Assembly (NCBI RefSeq): GCF_046036945.1
Contig: NZ_JBJQOQ010000006.1
Location: forward strand, 62,001 to 126,000
Origin: Brevibacillus_C sp046036945
Lineage (GTDB): Bacteria; Bacillota; Bacilli; Brevibacillales; Brevibacillaceae
Direction: 5' to 3'
DNA: 64,000 nt
A program made the position numbers and the translations under genes. The notes under the pieces are model-generated. The model ran no database searches and was not told where the DNA came from. It worked only from the letters and a program-made list of their open reading frames with translations. Below, in pieces: positions 51,573 through 59,807 of the stretch; the first letter of the stretch is position 1; every line of letters starts with the position of its first letter.

Positions 51573-52388
51573 TTACATCAGTGGATCAGCCTTGTGTTCC
51601 GACTCATGCTGGTCCGTCAGCGAATGAAGCGGAGATTGACCGGATCCGCCCATGGTTAAGTTGGGATTTGACGCACTTCCTGTCATCGTCTGCTGCTTGC
51701 GATAAGCCGGTGACGAGAAGATCTGGCTGGCGTTTGCACTCGCGCCCTGATTCGTCCCGACACTGCTGGTCACGGTTGACTCAGGAGGCGAAGACTGTCC
51801 GGCTTCAACCGGCCCCGAGGGCGGCTGCAAATGCGGCGGCATAGCCTGGTTCATCGGTTGGTAACCGCGCAGCATATTGGTTTGCGCCATCTCTTGAAGC
51901 ACGGGGATCTGATAGTAGCCCCGCCTGTTCATATACGACCAGATTTCGTATGCCTGATGAGCGCAATTGTTTGCCCCCTGCAGCATGGCTGCCCGTACTT
52001 CCGGGTCGGCACATTCCAGAGCAGCGTGCATTTTCATGACGGCACCCGTTTTGTGCAGACCAAGGAACGCAGACGCTACGTCCCGATCACCCATCTGCTC
52101 TGGACTATTCAGGGGCTGTACCGGGTTGGCATTCTGAACGCCGTACTGACCCGGCGTAGACAGCGGAGTCCGATAGGGAATGGCCTGTCCTCCGCCGCGG
52201 CCGTTGATGTGGTAAATCAGATTGTTGTATTCCGCTGTCATAAACTGCATCTGGTTAGAGATGATCTGCCTCAGTTCCGGATCCCGGACATAAGGGAGGT
52301 ACACCTGGCCGAGATTGATTGCATCGATCGAAGCGTTTAACACCTCGTGCAGTTCCATGATTTCATGAGCGCCAAATTGCTGCTGCAT
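51573..52388 (-). CDS. CotF family spore coat protein
   Basis: A 271-residue protein. Residues 1-175 carry the ferritin-like CotF helical region (GAHEIMELHEVLNASIDAIN, then QIISNQMQFMTAEYNNLIYH and later AMLQGANNCAHQAYEIWSYM). A low-complexity tail rich in Ser, Gln, Pro and Gly follows. ATG 52388 follows GAGGAGG. It probably belongs to the spore coat. The minus strand about 80 bp upstream has CATACGTC, a poor mother-cell promoter candidate. Confidence 0.85.
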   Translation of the reverse strand: MQQQFGAHEIMELHEVLNASIDAINLGQVYLPYVRDPELRQIISNQMQFMTAEYNNLIYHINGRGGGQAIPYRTPLSTPGQYGVQNANPVQPLNSPEQMGDRDVASAFLGLHKTGAVMKMHAALECADPEVRAAMLQGANNCAHQAYEIWSYMNRRGYYQIPVLQEMAQTNMLRGYQPMNQAMPPHLQPPSGPVEAGQSSPPESTVTSSVGTNQGASANASQIFSSPAYRKQQTMTGSASNPNLTMGGSGQSPLHSLTDQHESEHKADPLM

Positions 52389-52520
52389 GGTTCGCGCCTC
52401 CTCATCGTAAAGTTTTTCCAATGGCCGAATGCCTATTTTGCCCGGGCTTTCATCACCCTCTAGACGTATGTACATATATTTTTAATGTGTAAACATAAAT
52501 CAAAAGAGGAGAGATTCTCG

Positions 52521-52742
52521 TTGGTCCAAAATTATCCGCCCCCACATCCTGGAGTGCATCCCGCACCGGCTGCCGACCCTGTCTTCTGGAGAAGACGTCG
52601 TTTCGACGGCGGGGCAGCAGCACTGCTGCCGTTTCTAACTCTGCCATTCCTGTTTAACTATTATTACCCCTACCCGCCGTTTTATCCCCCGTTCTATGCG
52701 TATCCATACCCGTTCTTTTCGTATCCATACCCATACTTTTAA
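52521..52742 (+). CDS. Small Pro/Tyr/Phe-rich protein
   Basis: This 73-residue protein starts at TTG 52521 behind GAGGAGAG. It is proline-rich at the N terminus, has an RRRRFDGGAAALLPFLTLPF core, and ends in repeated YPYPPFYPPF-type units. Such small aromatic/proline-rich proteins are common in spore coats of this group, and a coat gene is divergent next to it. No named family was recognised. Confidence 0.7.
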   Translation: MVQNYPPPHPGVHPAPAADPVFWRRRRFDGGAAALLPFLTLPFLFNYYYPYPPFYPPFYAYPYPFFSYPYPYF

Positions 52743-52780
52743 TCTCCTTGCAGTCGCAAAGACTCCAATGACTCCAATAA

Positions 52781-52806
52781 CCTCTGTAGAACACAGAGGT
52801 TTTTTG
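52781..52806 (+). terminator. Terminator after the Pro/Tyr-rich gene
   Basis: CCTCTGT-AGAAC-ACAGAGG followed by TTTTTT. Confidence 0.9.
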
Positions 52807-52847
52807 GCTTATAATGAACAGGTAGAGGCATTCAAAAGGAGAGGGCC

Positions 52848-53414
52848 ATGATTGATCAATTAACGGAAATATTTATGCGTTTTGGAACTTGGGGACTCTT
52901 TGGACTAGCCTTTCTTGACTCGATAATTCTGCCGCTGCCCCCTTTTTTCTTACAGATTGCCATGAGTTTCCTCAATCCATCCTATGCAATGATATATGCC
53001 ACAGTCGCCTTTATCGGATCCATCGCAGGCGCGCCTGTTGGGTATCTCATGGGCAAAGTGTTGGGAAAACCTATCCTGAACAAGATACTGCCGCAAAAAT
53101 GGATTTCCGTAGCGACGGACAAATTCGCCAAGGACGGAGACGCCGCTGTCCTGGTCGGCTCGTTCACGCCCATCCCCTTCAAGGTGTTTACGATTCTGTC
53201 CGGGGTGTTCGGCTTCTCGTTTATGAAGCTGATCTTGTACGCCATTCTTGGACGGGGGATCAAGTTCTTCGGGATCGGTTTGCTGTTTTATTGGTACGGA
53301 GAATATGCGAAGACGCTGCTTGAACAATACCTTGACATCTCACTGCTGGGAGTCGCTGCTGTGCTTGCAGTCGGCTGGCTGGCATTTAAGCTGGTAAGGT
53401 CGCGGAAACGCTGA
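52848..53414 (+). CDS. YqaA family membrane protein (VTT domain)
   Basis: A 188-residue membrane protein related to DedA. It has GLAFLDSIILPLPPF near residue 20, the glycine motif GSIAGAPVGYLMGKVLGKP near 57-75 and GSFTPIPFKVFTILSGVFGF near 103-122, all typical of the YqaA branch. It is the third VTT protein in the window. It starts at ATG 52848 behind AAAAGGAG. A role in membrane lipid handling is likely by family only. Confidence 0.88.
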   Translation: MIDQLTEIFMRFGTWGLFGLAFLDSIILPLPPFFLQIAMSFLNPSYAMIYATVAFIGSIAGAPVGYLMGKVLGKPILNKILPQKWISVATDKFAKDGDAAVLVGSFTPIPFKVFTILSGVFGFSFMKLILYAILGRGIKFFGIGLLFYWYGEYAKTLLEQYLDISLLGVAAVLAVGWLAFKLVRSRKR

Positions 53415-53521
53415 CCGATCCGGCTTTTTTTTCGGCAAAAAAGCATTTTTCAATAGACAAACACCTAATTTTCACTCGCTAATATATTGTAATTGTACGT
53501 AAAGTTGTTGGAGGTGAGCTA

Positions 53522-53944
53522 ATGCCCCTGGTTCAAACAAATTCTGCAGGCCTTGATCTGCTGGCCAGATTGATGAGGGCTGAGGCCGAAGGAGAAGGGG
53601 AACTTGGAATGATGATGGTTGGAAACGTCGGGGTAAATCGGATTATATCCAACTGTCTTGATTTTAAAGGAATTCGCTCTATGTCCGATATGGTCTACCA
53701 GTCCCCGGGCGGGTTTGAATCTGTGACGCTGCCTTACTTTTACCAAAGGCCCCGGGATAGAGACAGACGATTGGCCAGGCGGGTCATCAACGGGGAAGCG
53801 CAGTACCCGGCAACGAACGCCCTCTGGTTCTTCAGGCCCACTGGCGGCTGTCCAGGCACCTGGTTTAACCAGCAGAACACAGGACGGTATAAAGCGCACT
53901 GCTTTTACGCTCCAACGCCGCAAGATTGCCCCCGGGTTTTTTAA
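53522..53944 (+). CDS. cwlJ: Spore cortex-lytic hydrolase CwlJ
   Basis: A 140-residue SleB-family hydrolase domain without a signal peptide, as expected for CwlJ. It shows LLARLMRAEAEGEGELGMMM with the conserved glutamate, the VGNVGVNRI helix and the C-terminal NALWFFRPTGGCPGTWFNQQ block. CwlJ sits in the coat and degrades cortex during germination, and needs GerQ. The gerQ homologue follows 26 bp later. ATG 53522 follows TGGAGGTGAG. Confidence 0.93.
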   Translation: MPLVQTNSAGLDLLARLMRAEAEGEGELGMMMVGNVGVNRIISNCLDFKGIRSMSDMVYQSPGGFESVTLPYFYQRPRDRDRRLARRVINGEAQYPATNALWFFRPTGGCPGTWFNQQNTGRYKAHCFYAPTPQDCPRVF

Positions 53945-53970
53945 ACATATGCAAAAGGAGAGTATGATAC

Positions 53971-54423
53971 ATGAACGCTTACAACCCTTATTACGGAAGC
54001 CAGGGACAACCGTTTCCGCCCTTTCCTCCGAGCCCGTTCGGCGGACCGGGGCCCCAGCAGCAGATGATCCCGCCGAGCCCGTTCGGCGGGCCGGGGCCCC
54101 AGCAGCAAATGATCCCGCCGGGTCCGAGCGGCTCCCGGATACCTGGCACGCCGTTTCCACCTGTTGAGGAGTCCTATATTGAAAATATTTTGCGGATGAA
54201 CCTCGGGAAGATGGCAACCGTCTATATGACGTTCGAAAACAACAGTGAATGGAACGCCAAGATCTTCAAAGGCCAATTGGAAGCGGCCGGGCGCGACCAC
54301 CTGATCCTCGTCGATCCAGACACGGGAATGCGCTATCTGCTGAAGATGATCAACCTGGACTACATCACGTTTACCGAACCGCTCAACTACGTTCCCCCCA
54401 CGCTGCCGAGAGGCATCCGCTAG
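53971..54423 (+). CDS. gerQ: Spore coat protein GerQ
   Basis: A 150-residue protein. Residues 1-65 are proline/glutamine/glycine-rich with an internal 15-residue duplication (PPSPFGGPGPQQQMI-like). Residues 70-150 form the conserved GerQ domain, SYIENILRMNLGKMATVYMT through RYLLKMINLDYITFTEPLNY. GerQ is cross-linked by transglutaminase in the coat and holds CwlJ there. It forms an operon with cwlJ. Confidence 0.95.
   Translation: MNAYNPYYGSQGQPFPPFPPSPFGGPGPQQQMIPPSPFGGPGPQQQMIPPGPSGSRIPGTPFPPVEESYIENILRMNLGKMATVYMTFENNSEWNAKIFKGQLEAAGRDHLILVDPDTGMRYLLKMINLDYITFTEPLNYVPPTLPRGIR
54028..54117 (+). repeat. Two tandem 45-bp repeats inside gerQ
   Basis: Units 54028-54072 and 54073-54117 differ at only two positions. 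They are in frame and encode two copies of a 15-residue Pro/Gly/Gln unit. The near-identity points to recent slippage or unequal exchange. Confidence 0.95.
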
Positions 54424-54431
54424 TGTCTGTC

Positions 54432-54480
54432 AAAAAAAGGGCTGTACCCGAAAGCAGTCTCCTGCTGCCGGGTACAGCCC
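54432..54480 (-). terminator. Terminator after the carbonic anhydrase gene
   Basis: A 12-bp stem (GGGCTGTACCCG and its complement) is followed on the minus strand by TTTTTTT. It lies between the convergent gerQ and carbonic anhydrase genes and may also stop gerQ transcription. Confidence 0.92.
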
Positions 54481-54515
54481 TTCCGTCTTGCAGAGAAGCG
54501 ACGGCCGGGTGATGC

Positions 54516-55079
54516 CTATGACTCGTATCCATCGACGACCAGATCCAATTCGCCTGTATCCGGGTGGATAATCAACCCGTGCACCGGTACGCTCTTCGGA
54601 ATCAGTGGATGATTGCGGATGACCTTGACGCTGTTCTCCACGTTCTCCCTGGTGCTCTTAAATCCGGACAGCCAGCGGTTCAGATCAATACCGGCGTTCT
54701 GCAAGGTATCAAACACATTGTCCGGAATCCCCCGCTCTTTCATCTTGTTCAGCATTTCATCCGAATCTACTTGGCTCATGCCGCAGTCGTGGTGGGCGAT
54801 GACGTAAATCTCTTGGGCTTGGAGTGCGTATACGGCAACCACCAGACTTCGCATGATGCTCCCAAACGGATGGGAGATCATCGCACCGGCATTCTTGACA
54901 ATTTTTACATCCCCGTTGCGAAGGTTCATCGCGTGCGGCAGCAGTTCTACCAGGCGCGTATCCATACAAGTCAGGATCACCATCTTCTTATTGGGAAACT
55001 TGGTTGTCTGAAAAGGCTCATATCCCTTATTTTCAACAAACTCCCGGTTGAATTGGATAATCTCGTACAGCTGTTTCAA
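54516..55079 (-). CDS. Beta-class carbonic anhydrase (YtiB-like)
   Basis: A 187-residue enzyme with the beta-class zinc site: CMDTRL (Cys, and the Asp-Arg pair) and AHHDCGM (His and Cys). It interconverts carbon dioxide and bicarbonate. TTG 55079 is chosen because GAGGGAG lies upstream; a longer in-frame TTG at 55112 has no site. The length from TTG equals that of YtiB in B. subtilis. Confidence 0.93.
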   Translation of the reverse strand: MKQLYEIIQFNREFVENKGYEPFQTTKFPNKKMVILTCMDTRLVELLPHAMNLRNGDVKIVKNAGAMISHPFGSIMRSLVVAVYALQAQEIYVIAHHDCGMSQVDSDEMLNKMKERGIPDNVFDTLQNAGIDLNRWLSGFKSTRENVENSVKVIRNHPLIPKSVPVHGLIIHPDTGELDLVVDGYES

Positions 55080-55263
55080 CGTCCTCACTCCCTCGTTTGT
55101 CAGTTTCGGCAATTAAAAAACATAAACTGCTTTTTTTATTAAACCAAATCCTTTGTGCTGTGTCATTATGCAGATAGGCACTGATCTGCGGCACGACCAA
55201 TGAATGGATTTTTTTCCAATGGGCACACTTACATTGATTTTGCTTGAACGGGAGTGTTATGTG

Positions 55264-56334
55264 ATGCCCTATATTCTTTCTGTCGGTACGGCCGTTCCTC
55301 CGTTTCAAGTCGACCAGGAGGAATCGATGAGGATGACCCGCCAATTATTCGGCGGAGCTTACTCCGACATCGACCGGCTGTTGACCGTGTTCGCCAACAG
55401 CAGCATCCGCAAACGCCACTTTTCCGTACCCTCGGACTGGTTTCAAACCGATCACACTGTAGGCGAGAAAAACCGGTTATACGTGGAATCCGCCTGTCGG
55501 CTCGGGACCCAAGCGATTCAAAATTGCCTCCATAAACTCCCCCTTTCCGCGGCGGAAATTGATTGTTTGATCTTTGTATCCAGTACCGGTTTTGCCACTC
55601 CCAGCATCGATGCCAGGATCGTCAACCTTCTGGATATGAAAGAACACGTCACTCGCATTCCGATTTGGGGATTGGGTTGTGCGGCTGGAGCGATGGGAGT
55701 GTCACGGGCATTTGAGTACGTCAGGGCCTTTCCCGAAACAATGGTGCTGCTGTTGGCTGTTGAGCTATGCGGCCTTACCTTTGTCAAAAACGACCTTTCC
55801 AAAAGCAACCTGGTCGCGACCTCGCTCTTCGCCGACGGGGCCGCTGCCGTACTGATCGCCGGCGACGCCTGTGTGGACAGCTTGTCCCTCAAGCCGTTGG
55901 CAAAAATCGTCGACCGCATTACCACCACCTGGAAGAATTCTCTTGACGTGATGGGCTGGGACGTCACAGATGACGGGCTCAGGGTGATCTTTTCCCGCGA
56001 CATTCCCACGCTGATCAGACAGCGAATACGGGCCAATGTGGACGGCTTTCTCGAAAGAACCGGCAAGAGCCTGACCGATATCTCCCGGTACATTCCGCAC
56101 CCCGGAGGTCCAAAAGTGCTGTCCGCCTACCGGGAAGTGCTCGGTTTGCGGCCCGTCCATACCAGCCTTGCGGAAGAAGTGCTGGCGGAATTCGGCAACA
56201 TGTCCTCCGCCACGGTCCTGTTTGTTCTGGAAAAAAGCTTGGAGCAGCAGTGGACGCGGGGCGAATACGGACTGGTCACGGCACTCGGCCCGGGGTTTAG
56301 TTCCGAACTCATCCTGCTGGAGTCGGGGAGGTAG
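55264..56334 (+). CDS. bpsA: Type III polyketide synthase
   Basis: A 356-residue chalcone-synthase-fold enzyme. The catalytic triad is Cys139 (WGLGCAAGAMG), His279 (YIPHPGGPKVL) and Asn312 (FGNMSSATVLF). ATG 55264 follows CGGGAG with good spacing. In B. subtilis, BpsA extends long-chain acyl-CoA with malonyl-CoA to alkylpyrones and BpsB O-methylates them. The methyltransferase gene follows here within 3 bp, so the same pathway is likely. Confidence 0.95.
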   Translation: MPYILSVGTAVPPFQVDQEESMRMTRQLFGGAYSDIDRLLTVFANSSIRKRHFSVPSDWFQTDHTVGEKNRLYVESACRLGTQAIQNCLHKLPLSAAEIDCLIFVSSTGFATPSIDARIVNLLDMKEHVTRIPIWGLGCAAGAMGVSRAFEYVRAFPETMVLLLAVELCGLTFVKNDLSKSNLVATSLFADGAAAVLIAGDACVDSLSLKPLAKIVDRITTTWKNSLDVMGWDVTDDGLRVIFSRDIPTLIRQRIRANVDGFLERTGKSLTDISRYIPHPGGPKVLSAYREVLGLRPVHTSLAEEVLAEFGNMSSATVLFVLEKSLEQQWTRGEYGLVTALGPGFSSELILLESGR

Positions 56335-56336
56335 CC

Positions 56337-56840
56337 ATGTCGCTATTTTTTGTCTCCATCCTGCTGATCGTCGTTGTCCAAAGGCTGTTGGAACTCTGGC
56401 TGGCCCGCCGCAATGCGGCTTTTATACGCTCGCGTGGCGGGTACGAAATAGGAGCGGACCACTACAGATACCTCGTTGGCCTGCACGTGTTGTTTTTTCT
56501 TAGTCTCACAGCCGAAGTCGGTCTCGCCGGCCGCCCGCTGGCTGACTGGTGGTGGGCGCCGTTTTCCTTCTTTGCAGCCGCCCAGCTGCTCCGTTACTGG
56601 TGTATCCGCAGTCTTGGGCCTTTTTGGAATACGCGCATTTATATCCTGCCGGGTGCCAAACGGGTGACTCGGGGCCCCTACCGTTACCTTCGCCATCCCA
56701 ATTATTTGGTGGTCGGCATCGAGCTGCTTACCCTGCCGCTTACCTTTTCGGCTTACTTTACAGCCGTTCTGTTTACGCTAGCCAACTGCTGGCTGCTCCT
56801 CGCTGTCAGGATCCCCCTTGAGGAGGACGGGTTGTCCTGA
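56337..56840 (+). CDS. bpsB: Isoprenylcysteine carboxyl methyltransferase family protein (BpsB-like)
   Basis: A 167-residue membrane protein with about four to five hydrophobic helices. The C-terminal methyltransferase motif is VTRGPYRYLRHPNYLVVGIELL, which binds S-adenosylmethionine. The ribosome binding site GGGGAGG lies in the last codons of the polyketide synthase gene, so translation is coupled. By analogy with BpsB it O-methylates the alkylpyrone product. Confidence 0.92.
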   Translation: MSLFFVSILLIVVVQRLLELWLARRNAAFIRSRGGYEIGADHYRYLVGLHVLFFLSLTAEVGLAGRPLADWWWAPFSFFAAAQLLRYWCIRSLGPFWNTRIYILPGAKRVTRGPYRYLRHPNYLVVGIELLTLPLTFSAYFTAVLFTLANCWLLLAVRIPLEEDGLS

Positions 56841-56920
56841 ACGATTTTGGCTCCGCCAATTGTCGATTTTTCCCCCTTCATGTACAATAGGGCTAATGTA
56901 CAGGCAAGGGGGACGTAAAA

Positions 56921-57025
56921 TTGGGCAGTACCTCGGTTATCGTATTGACATTGCTCATGACTGCTGCCATGATCGGCATTATGGTCGTCTTGATTACGAA
57001 AGCTTATTCCCGAAAAGACGACTGA
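56921..57025 (+). CDS. 34-residue membrane protein (YtzI-like)
   Basis: TTG 56921 has AAGGGGG nine bases upstream. The product is one hydrophobic helix (SVIVLTLLMTAAMIGIMVVL) followed by a charged KAYSRKDD tail. It resembles YtzI-type mini-membrane proteins. It follows the bps pair by 80 bp, downstream of a possible TATTGTACA-like element. No function is known. Confidence 0.65.
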   Translation: MGSTSVIVLTLLMTAAMIGIMVVLITKAYSRKDD

Positions 57026-57115
57026 TTTTCCTGTATTCTTATCGCCTTGCTTGGCTTTTGGCTGCTTCGCCTTTTTGGGCATGCTAATGTGTGACAACCA
57101 AAAAGGAGTGGTATC

Positions 57116-57232
57116 ATGTCAAAGCACAACGGCGTCAAAAATGAACAAGGCAGAAAGGAAAATCCCTCCCAAACACGCGCTTCCACGACCTTGAGCAAGG
57201 AAGAAGCCGCCCTAAAGAGAAAAGAGCCCTAA
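57116..57232 (+). CDS. 38-residue hydrophilic protein
   Basis: ATG 57116 follows AAAAAGGAGTGG, a very strong site. The product begins MSKHNGVKNEQGRKENPSQT and is all polar, rich in Lys, Glu and Asn. Such small polar proteins are common among spore-enriched polypeptides, but no family was recognised. Its stop codon sits in the loop of the terminator that follows. Confidence 0.65.
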   Translation: MSKHNGVKNEQGRKENPSQTRASTTLSKEEAALKRKEP

Positions 57233-57246
57233 GCGGCTCTTTTTTA
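57221..57246. terminator. Bidirectional terminator between the 38-residue gene and hsp20
   Basis: AGAGCC-CTAAGC-GGCTCT followed by TTTTTT on the plus strand. On the minus strand TTTTC follows the same stem, just past the Hsp20 stop codon. Confidence 0.85.
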
Positions 57247-57678
57247 GTGAAACTCCAAATCAATTTTTCGCTTTGTCGGCGACTGCTCTTTCGGCATCCG
57301 CACTTCCAGCACGCCGTTGCGGTAAGTGGCTTTGATACCCTCTGTCGAGACACGGGCCGGCAGGGTTACCGAACGCGCAAACCGCCCAACAAAACGCTCG
57401 CTGCGATGCATCTGGTCGTCTTTTGCCTCATGGGTCCGCTCGACGGTTCCGGAGATGTGCAGGACATTGTTTTCTACGTCTATGTTGACGTCCTCTTTCT
57501 TCTCTAGCCCGGGGATTTCACAGGATGCGACTACCTCGTTCTCTGTTTCGTACAGATCCATTTTGGGTACGCCCATCTCCCGATCGTACCCAAATCCCAG
57601 CGGATAGGGAAACAACCGGTCAAATTCGCGTCTCATCGTTTCGAAATGGCGAAAAGGCTCGTACGGCACTAAAGCCAT
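57244..57678 (-). CDS. Hsp20/alpha-crystallin family small heat-shock protein
   Basis: A 144-residue chaperone. The N-terminal arm is short and aromatic-rich (YEPFRHFETMRREFDRLFPY). The alpha-crystallin domain runs from about residue 40 with VVASCEIPGLEKKEDVNIDV to the conserved ATYRNGVLEVRMPK. The C-terminal extension lacks a clear I-x-I motif. ATG 57678 follows AGGAGGG. It prevents aggregation of unfolded proteins. No CIRCE-type operator was noticed upstream. Confidence 0.94.
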   Translation of the reverse strand: MALVPYEPFRHFETMRREFDRLFPYPLGFGYDREMGVPKMDLYETENEVVASCEIPGLEKKEDVNIDVENNVLHISGTVERTHEAKDDQMHRSERFVGRFARSVTLPARVSTEGIKATYRNGVLEVRMPKEQSPTKRKIDLEFH

Positions 57679-57852
57679 CAATATCCCTCCTGTCAAGATG
57701 TAACAAGGTTATCTTGCGCAGCCGGATACCCATTATGCACCGGGAACTCGACACTTTTCGGCAAAAAAAACACCTTTATGGATATGGGAACCAATTTCTA
57801 TGTTATAATCTTCTCTGTCAGATTTTAGCCCATTTCTAGTAGGTGATTGCAC

Positions 57853-58269
57853 GTGCCGGCGTTTGTCAAAATTCTTACAATATTATTGGCGGCTTTTGCC
57901 TTTTTGCTCTCATTTGCCGTACCCGTTTTATTGCTGTTCGGATTTCTTTGGATAGCGGGCATTCTGTTTCCAAACCTGGCCGATAATACCGAAGTACAAG
58001 ACCTGATGATCCTTGCCATCTCTTCCACAATCTTTTTATTCTTTTACGAAGTGATCGGGGAACCTGTCGTCAAAAGCGTCTTGCAGCGGTTTGACATCCC
58101 GGTCCGCCTGAAATTGATCCCCGAGATCCTCTTCGGAACGATGACAATCTACAGTTCAGCCCGTCTTTGGACACCGCATCTTACCTTTGCGCTCTCTGCC
58201 GCATTGTTTGTCGGGACACTGGATGTTACAGTCGGTTATTTTCTGGAAAATCTCTACGAAAAAAAGTGA
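57853..58269 (+). CDS. Four-helix membrane protein of unknown function
   Basis: This 138-residue protein starts at GTG 57853, six bases after AGGTGA. An alternative TTG at 57847 touches the site. It has four hydrophobic helices (about residues 6-34, 50-68, 90-105 and 112-130). The topology and length recall YrvL-type proteins, but I see no decisive motif. It stands alone ahead of the antiporter gene. Confidence 0.75.
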   Translation: MPAFVKILTILLAAFAFLLSFAVPVLLLFGFLWIAGILFPNLADNTEVQDLMILAISSTIFLFFYEVIGEPVVKSVLQRFDIPVRLKLIPEILFGTMTIYSSARLWTPHLTFALSAALFVGTLDVTVGYFLENLYEKK

Positions 58270-58426
58270 CTTCGCGTGCTCTCATCATCTACTGGCTAAT
58301 TGGTTGAAGGGGGGATTGAAAACGCTTTAAGGGTTTCTGACGGAATCATTCGAAGCGAGTGAAGCAACATAGTGAGAGGACACTCGCGGTTCAGCCATTG
58401 TATTTCATGAAGGAGGGAACAAATAC

Positions 58427-59563
58427 GTGCTACTGGAATTAATCATCATTCTTATCGCTGCCAAAGTCGCGGGTAATCTTAGCCTGCGGTTTGGACAACC
58501 TTCCGTTTTAGGCCAATTGATCGCCGGAATTATCATTGGTCCCTCTTTGTTAGGTTGGGTACATAACACAGAGGTTTTGAAGGAATTGAGCAGTCTCGGT
58601 GTGATCCTGCTGATGTTCATCGCCGGGATGGAGACCAATCTCCAGGAGTTCAAAGCCAGTGCCAAAGCCTCTACCTATGTTGGACTCAGTGGAATTATCG
58701 TCCCTTTGGTGGGGGGATACTTTTCCGCGCTTCTGATGGGATTGACGCAATTTGAATCGGCGCTCTTCGGCCTGGTCCTGTCGGCAACCAGCGTCAGTAT
58801 CTCCGTCCAGACGCTGCGGGAGCTGGATCGCCTGAAAACGAAGGAAGGCATGGCAATACTTGGTGCCGCCGTATTGGATGATATCGTCGTAATCGTGCTG
58901 CTCGCCTTTACGATGAGTATTCTCGGCGGTGACGTAAGCATCACGACAGTCCTGCTGAAAATGCTGGTATTCTTCGTTGTCGGTATCTTCGCAGCCTGGA
59001 AGCTTGTCCCGTGGATTTTGCGAAAATTTTCCCATACCAATATCCCTCAAGGCATGACCGTCCTGGCCGTCATCATCTGCCTTGCCTTCGCTTACTTTGC
59101 CGAAGAGACGGGCATCTCCGACATCATCGGGGCGTATCTGGCGGGAATCGCGATATCCAGAACAGAATTCCAGGAAAAGATCATGGAACGGGTGGAAGTG
59201 CTCAGTTATTCCCTCTTCGTCCCCATCTTCTTTATCAGCATTGGGCTGAGTACAGAAATCGGCGGGCTGGATTCTCTTTGGCTCATCTTGCCGTTTGGAG
59301 TGTTAGCCATCATGTCGAAATGGATCGGAGGCGGCTTGGGAGCAAAACTGGCAGGGTTCTCCTGGAGCAGTTCCTCCAGAGTGGGCGCGGGCATGATCTC
59401 CCGGGGAGAAGTCGCCCTCATCCTGGCCTCATTGGGACTGGAGAGGGGATTCTTCTCTCCTGCCTTGTTCTCGATTCTCGTCATGGTTGTGCTGATCACG
59501 ACCATCGTGACGCCGCCGATCCTAAAGATCCTGTTTCAGGACAAAAAGAAATTTGCCCAGTGA
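58427..59563 (+). CDS. Cation:proton antiporter, CPA2/KefB type
   Basis: A 378-residue membrane domain without a C-terminal TrkA-N part. It has the CPA2 features QPSVLGQLIAGIIIGPSLLG near residue 25, LMFIAGMETNLQEF near 65, and the ion-site motif VLDDIVVIVLLA near 150 with two adjacent aspartates. GTG 58427 follows AGGAGGG. It exchanges potassium or sodium for protons. The 157-bp gap upstream shows no clear riboswitch. Confidence 0.92.
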   Translation: MLLELIIILIAAKVAGNLSLRFGQPSVLGQLIAGIIIGPSLLGWVHNTEVLKELSSLGVILLMFIAGMETNLQEFKASAKASTYVGLSGIIVPLVGGYFSALLMGLTQFESALFGLVLSATSVSISVQTLRELDRLKTKEGMAILGAAVLDDIVVIVLLAFTMSILGGDVSITTVLLKMLVFFVVGIFAAWKLVPWILRKFSHTNIPQGMTVLAVIICLAFAYFAEETGISDIIGAYLAGIAISRTEFQEKIMERVEVLSYSLFVPIFFISIGLSTEIGGLDSLWLILPFGVLAIMSKWIGGGLGAKLAGFSWSSSSRVGAGMISRGEVALILASLGLERGFFSPALFSILVMVVLITTIVTPPILKILFQDKKKFAQ

Positions 59564-59573
59564 ATAAGACGCG

Positions 59574-59610
59574 AAAGAGAGCACAACAAACGTGCTCTCT
59601 TCTTTTTTTA
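59574..59610 (+). terminator. Terminator after the antiporter gene
   Basis: AGAGAGCAC-AACAAAC-GTGCTCTCT followed by TCTTTTTTT. Confidence 0.93.
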
Positions 59611-59614
59611 GCGC

Positions 59615-59794
59615 TCAACTGAAACCGCGCAGCAGCACCCAGACGGTTAAAGCAAATGACAAACCGCCGATGATATATGCGCCAAAGGCTCCGACAGGCA
59701 GCTTTCTCTTCCCCAGCCAGCGGCCAAAATTGATTGTATAAACCAGGATTCCTAGCGGTACAAGCGCTTCGATGATAAAAATGGCAATATGCAT
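59615..59794 (-). CDS. 59-residue two-helix membrane protein at the end of the ger operon
   Basis: ATG 59794 is preceded by AAGGATGTG and lies 13 bp after the GerC stop codon. The product, beginning MHIAIFIIEALVPLGILVYT, has two hydrophobic helices (about residues 3-22 and 36-56) joined by a basic loop NFGRWLGKRKLPVG. Several germinant receptors have a small two-helix D subunit encoded with the A, B and C genes. The size, topology and position fit that class, although sequence identity to a known D subunit cannot be checked here. Confidence 0.65.
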   Translation of the reverse strand: MHIAIFIIEALVPLGILVYTINFGRWLGKRKLPVGAFGAYIIGGLSFALTVWVLLRGFS

Positions 59795-59807
59795 GCTTCA
59801 CACATCC

